Below are positions 5,144 to 6,627 of a stretch of 6,627 bases of DNA, one piece after another. The number at the start of each line of letters is the position of its first letter. The stretch's first letter is position 1. The DNA comes from Deltaproteobacteria bacterium. GTDB taxonomy: Bacteria > Myxococcota_A > Bradymonadia > UBA7976 > VGTA01. The notes beneath the pieces were generated by a model, which made no database searches, was not told where the DNA came from, and was given only the letters and a program-made list of their open reading frames with translations. Location: positions 1 through 6,627 of the forward strand of contig VGTA01000183.1 of NCBI GenBank assembly GCA_016874875.1, given 5' to 3'. The translations under genes and the position numbers were made by a program.

Positions 5144-6627
5144 ATGAGTCGCTGGTTGCGCGCGGCGGTCACGCTGCCGTTGTCCGTCGCGCTGGGCGCG
5201 GCGCTGGTCTATGGGAACGCCGAGAAGGTGCACGGGCGCCTGCTGTGGCTCGGGGAGGCGACGTTCGGCGGCTACTTTCAGGTGCAGCGCGACCCCGCGC
5301 CCCCCCCCGACTGCGCGGCGCTCTTTGAGGGCGCGGCGCCCGCGGCGCCCGCGGCGCAGGCGGAGGACGAGGAGCTCGGGGCGCTCTTTGGGGACGAGGG
5401 GGCCGTGAGCGCCGAGGAGGAGGCGGCGCGGGCGCGGGCGGCGGGGGAGGCGCGGGCGCGGGCGCGGGCGGAGTGCGAGGAGCGCGCGCGGCTCTTTGGT
5501 GAGGTGCGCGCGCGCATCACGCCAGGGGTGCGCGCGTTTCGGGCGGTGGAGGGCGCCGTGGGGGCGTTCGTGTCGGTGGTGCTCAGCCACTTTAAGCACA
5601 TCCTGGTGTTGATCATCGCGCTGGGCGCGCTCGCGGCGAGCGCGCGCGGGGAGCACATCGCCCTGCGCCACCCCGACCGCCGCGGCGCGTACGCCCTCGC
5701 GGAGCTCGCGCAGGCGCTGGCGTTCGCGGCGGTGGGGGCGTCGATGTGGGCGTATCGGGCGCAGGTGAGCCCGGGGGAGGAGCGGACGCTGAACGCGCTG
5801 TGGCTCGCGGGCCTCGGCGCGCTCTGCGCCCTCCACCTGTGGCGCCTCGCGGGCGCCCTCCGCGGCGAGGCCCGCGGCCACGACGGGCGCGCCCTCGCGC
5901 CGGGCCTGGGGGGGCGCGCGCCGCTGTCGGTGCCGCTGTTCGCCACGATGGCGCTGCTCGCGGCTGCGTATTTTTGGCGCGCGGGGCACCCGGCGGGGCT
6001 GGCGATCGAGCTGACGAAGCTCACGGAGCACGCGACGCTCTATGTGAACGTGGCGCTCTATGTGTGGGTGGGGATGCTCCTCAAGCAGAGTCCGCTGACG
6101 CGCCAGGCGTTTGACGTGCTCCGCCCCTGGCGCCTCGCGCCGCCGCTCTTGACGGGGGTGGTGGTGGTGGCGGCGGCGGTGCCCACCGCCTACAGCGGCG
6201 CCTCGGGGATCTTTGTGATCGCGGCGGGGGCGCTCATCTACTCAGAGCTCCGCGCGGCGGGGGCGCGCCGGCAGCTGGCGCTGGCGGCGACGGCGATGTC
6301 GGGGAGTCTGGGGGTGGTGCTGAGTCCGTGCCTGCTGGTGGTGATCATCGCGTCGCTGAACAAGCAGGTCACCACCGACGAGCTCTACGGCTGGGGGCGC
6401 TGGGTGTTCGCCTTGACGGCGCTCTTGTTCATCGCGGCGTCCCTGGGGGGGCGCGAGCGCGGGCGGGCGTGGGTGGGGGCGCCGGCGGCGGAGGGGTGGG
6501 CGGGGACGCGCGCGGCGCTCCGCGCCCTGGCGCCGAGCGCGGGGTGGGTGGTGGCGGTCTTGGTGGGCTATCGCCTGCTGCTGACCACGCGCCTCGACGA
6601 GCACAGCGCGCCGATGATGCTGCCGGT
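5144..6627 (+). CDS. TRAP transporter large permease (DctM-like), probable Q-M fusion with periplasmic insertion (3' end outside window)
   Basis: The frame is open from ATG 5144 to the window edge (494 complete codons). It starts 7 nt after the solute-binding protein stop with only a weak AGG site at 5136-5138, suggesting translational coupling. The order is: membrane segment about 5-23; hydrophilic region about 25-135 with a Pro/Ala stretch and an Ala/Arg/Glu-rich segment (88-124); four hydrophobic segments at about 139-165, 184-204, 216-236 and 261-279; then a DctM core. The core shows NVALYVWVGMLLKQSPL (302-318), AYSGASGIFVIAAG (349-362), RRQLALAATAMSGSLG (375-390) and VLSPCLLVVIIA (392-403), matching the SGSA...G...P pattern of DctM proteins. 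It should form the ion-coupled transport channel of the inner membrane for the upstream receptor. With no separate dctQ gene here, the four extra segments probably supply the small-subunit function; that is inference. A C9 tract lies at codons 53-55. The final part of the core is missing. Confidence 0.88.
   Translation, partial: MSRWLRAAVTLPLSVALGAALVYGNAEKVHGRLLWLGEATFGGYFQVQRDPAPPPDCAALFEGAAPAAPAAQAEDEELGALFGDEGAVSAEEEAARARAAGEARARARAECEERARLFGEVRARITPGVRAFRAVEGAVGAFVSVVLSHFKHILVLIIALGALAASARGEHIALRHPDRRGAYALAELAQALAFAAVGASMWAYRAQVSPGEERTLNALWLAGLGALCALHLWRLAGALRGEARGHDGRALAPGLGGRAPLSVPLFATMALLAAAYFWRAGHPAGLAIELTKLTEHATLYVNVALYVWVGMLLKQSPLTRQAFDVLRPWRLAPPLLTGVVVVAAAVPTAYSGASGIFVIAAGALIYSELRAAGARRQLALAATAMSGSLGVVLSPCLLVVIIASLNKQVTTDELYGWGRWVFALTALLFIAASLGGRERGRAWVGAPAAEGWAGTRAALRALAPSAGWVVAVLVGYRLLLTTRLDEHSAPMMLP
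5300..5308. repeat. Mononucleotide C9 tract in the permease gene
   Basis: Nine consecutive C bases form three Pro codons (53-55) in the N-terminal periplasmic part of the permease. Loss or gain of one base would frameshift the gene upstream of the whole transport core. Slippage here is possible in principle; no variation can be seen from one sequence. Confidence 0.85.
5333..5359. repeat. 9-bp tandem repeat in the permease periplasmic insertion
   Basis: GCGGCGCCC occurs twice and is followed by GCGGCGCAG. Together they encode Ala-Ala-Pro/Gln units between the first and second membrane segments. The segment is in frame and probably flexible. Confidence 0.7.

Overview
The window comes from a very GC-rich bacterial chromosome (roughly three-quarters G+C by eye). 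Codons strongly favour G/C in third position, and leucine is written almost only as CTC or CTG. A receptor-like Ser/Thr kinase family protein (cytoplasmic kinase domain, long low-complexity linker, one membrane segment) beside Gram-negative export and TRAP-transport genes fits a myxobacterium or related deltaproteobacterial lineage (Myxococcota-like). This placement is inference; there is no rRNA or other phylogenetic marker here.

Layout: (1) Positions 1-2188, minus strand: the N-terminal 729 codons of a kinase-like protein, cut by the window edge. Its HRD motif reads HGN, so it is probably a pseudokinase. (2) 2189-2342: a divergent intergenic region with four iterated 9-mers and an AT-rich island. 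(3) 2343-2662, plus strand: a self-contained tRNA unit with a good sigma70-type promoter, two identical tRNA-Leu(GAG) genes and a strong intrinsic terminator. (4) 2735 to the end, plus strand: a putative lipoprotein, a G-rich 194-bp gap, a periplasmic solute-binding protein of the DUF6091/AdeT-like type, and, 7 nt later, a TRAP-type large permease that runs off the window.

The last three genes look like an unusual TRAP (tripartite ATP-independent periplasmic) transporter. The solute-binding protein would capture a ligand in the periplasm and hand it to the permease. There is no separate small-permease (DctQ) gene, but the permease has about four membrane segments before its DctM core, so it is probably a Q-M fusion, with an additional N-terminal periplasmic insertion. 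The lipoprotein upstream is the candidate accessory component, comparable in position to TRAP T-component lipoproteins. The ligand cannot be told from sequence.

A theme across the window is in-frame tandem repeats in coding DNA: in both export signals, in the kinase linker and in the permease's periplasmic insertion, plus a C9 tract in the permease gene. Most other long open frames on either strand are GC-driven shadows.
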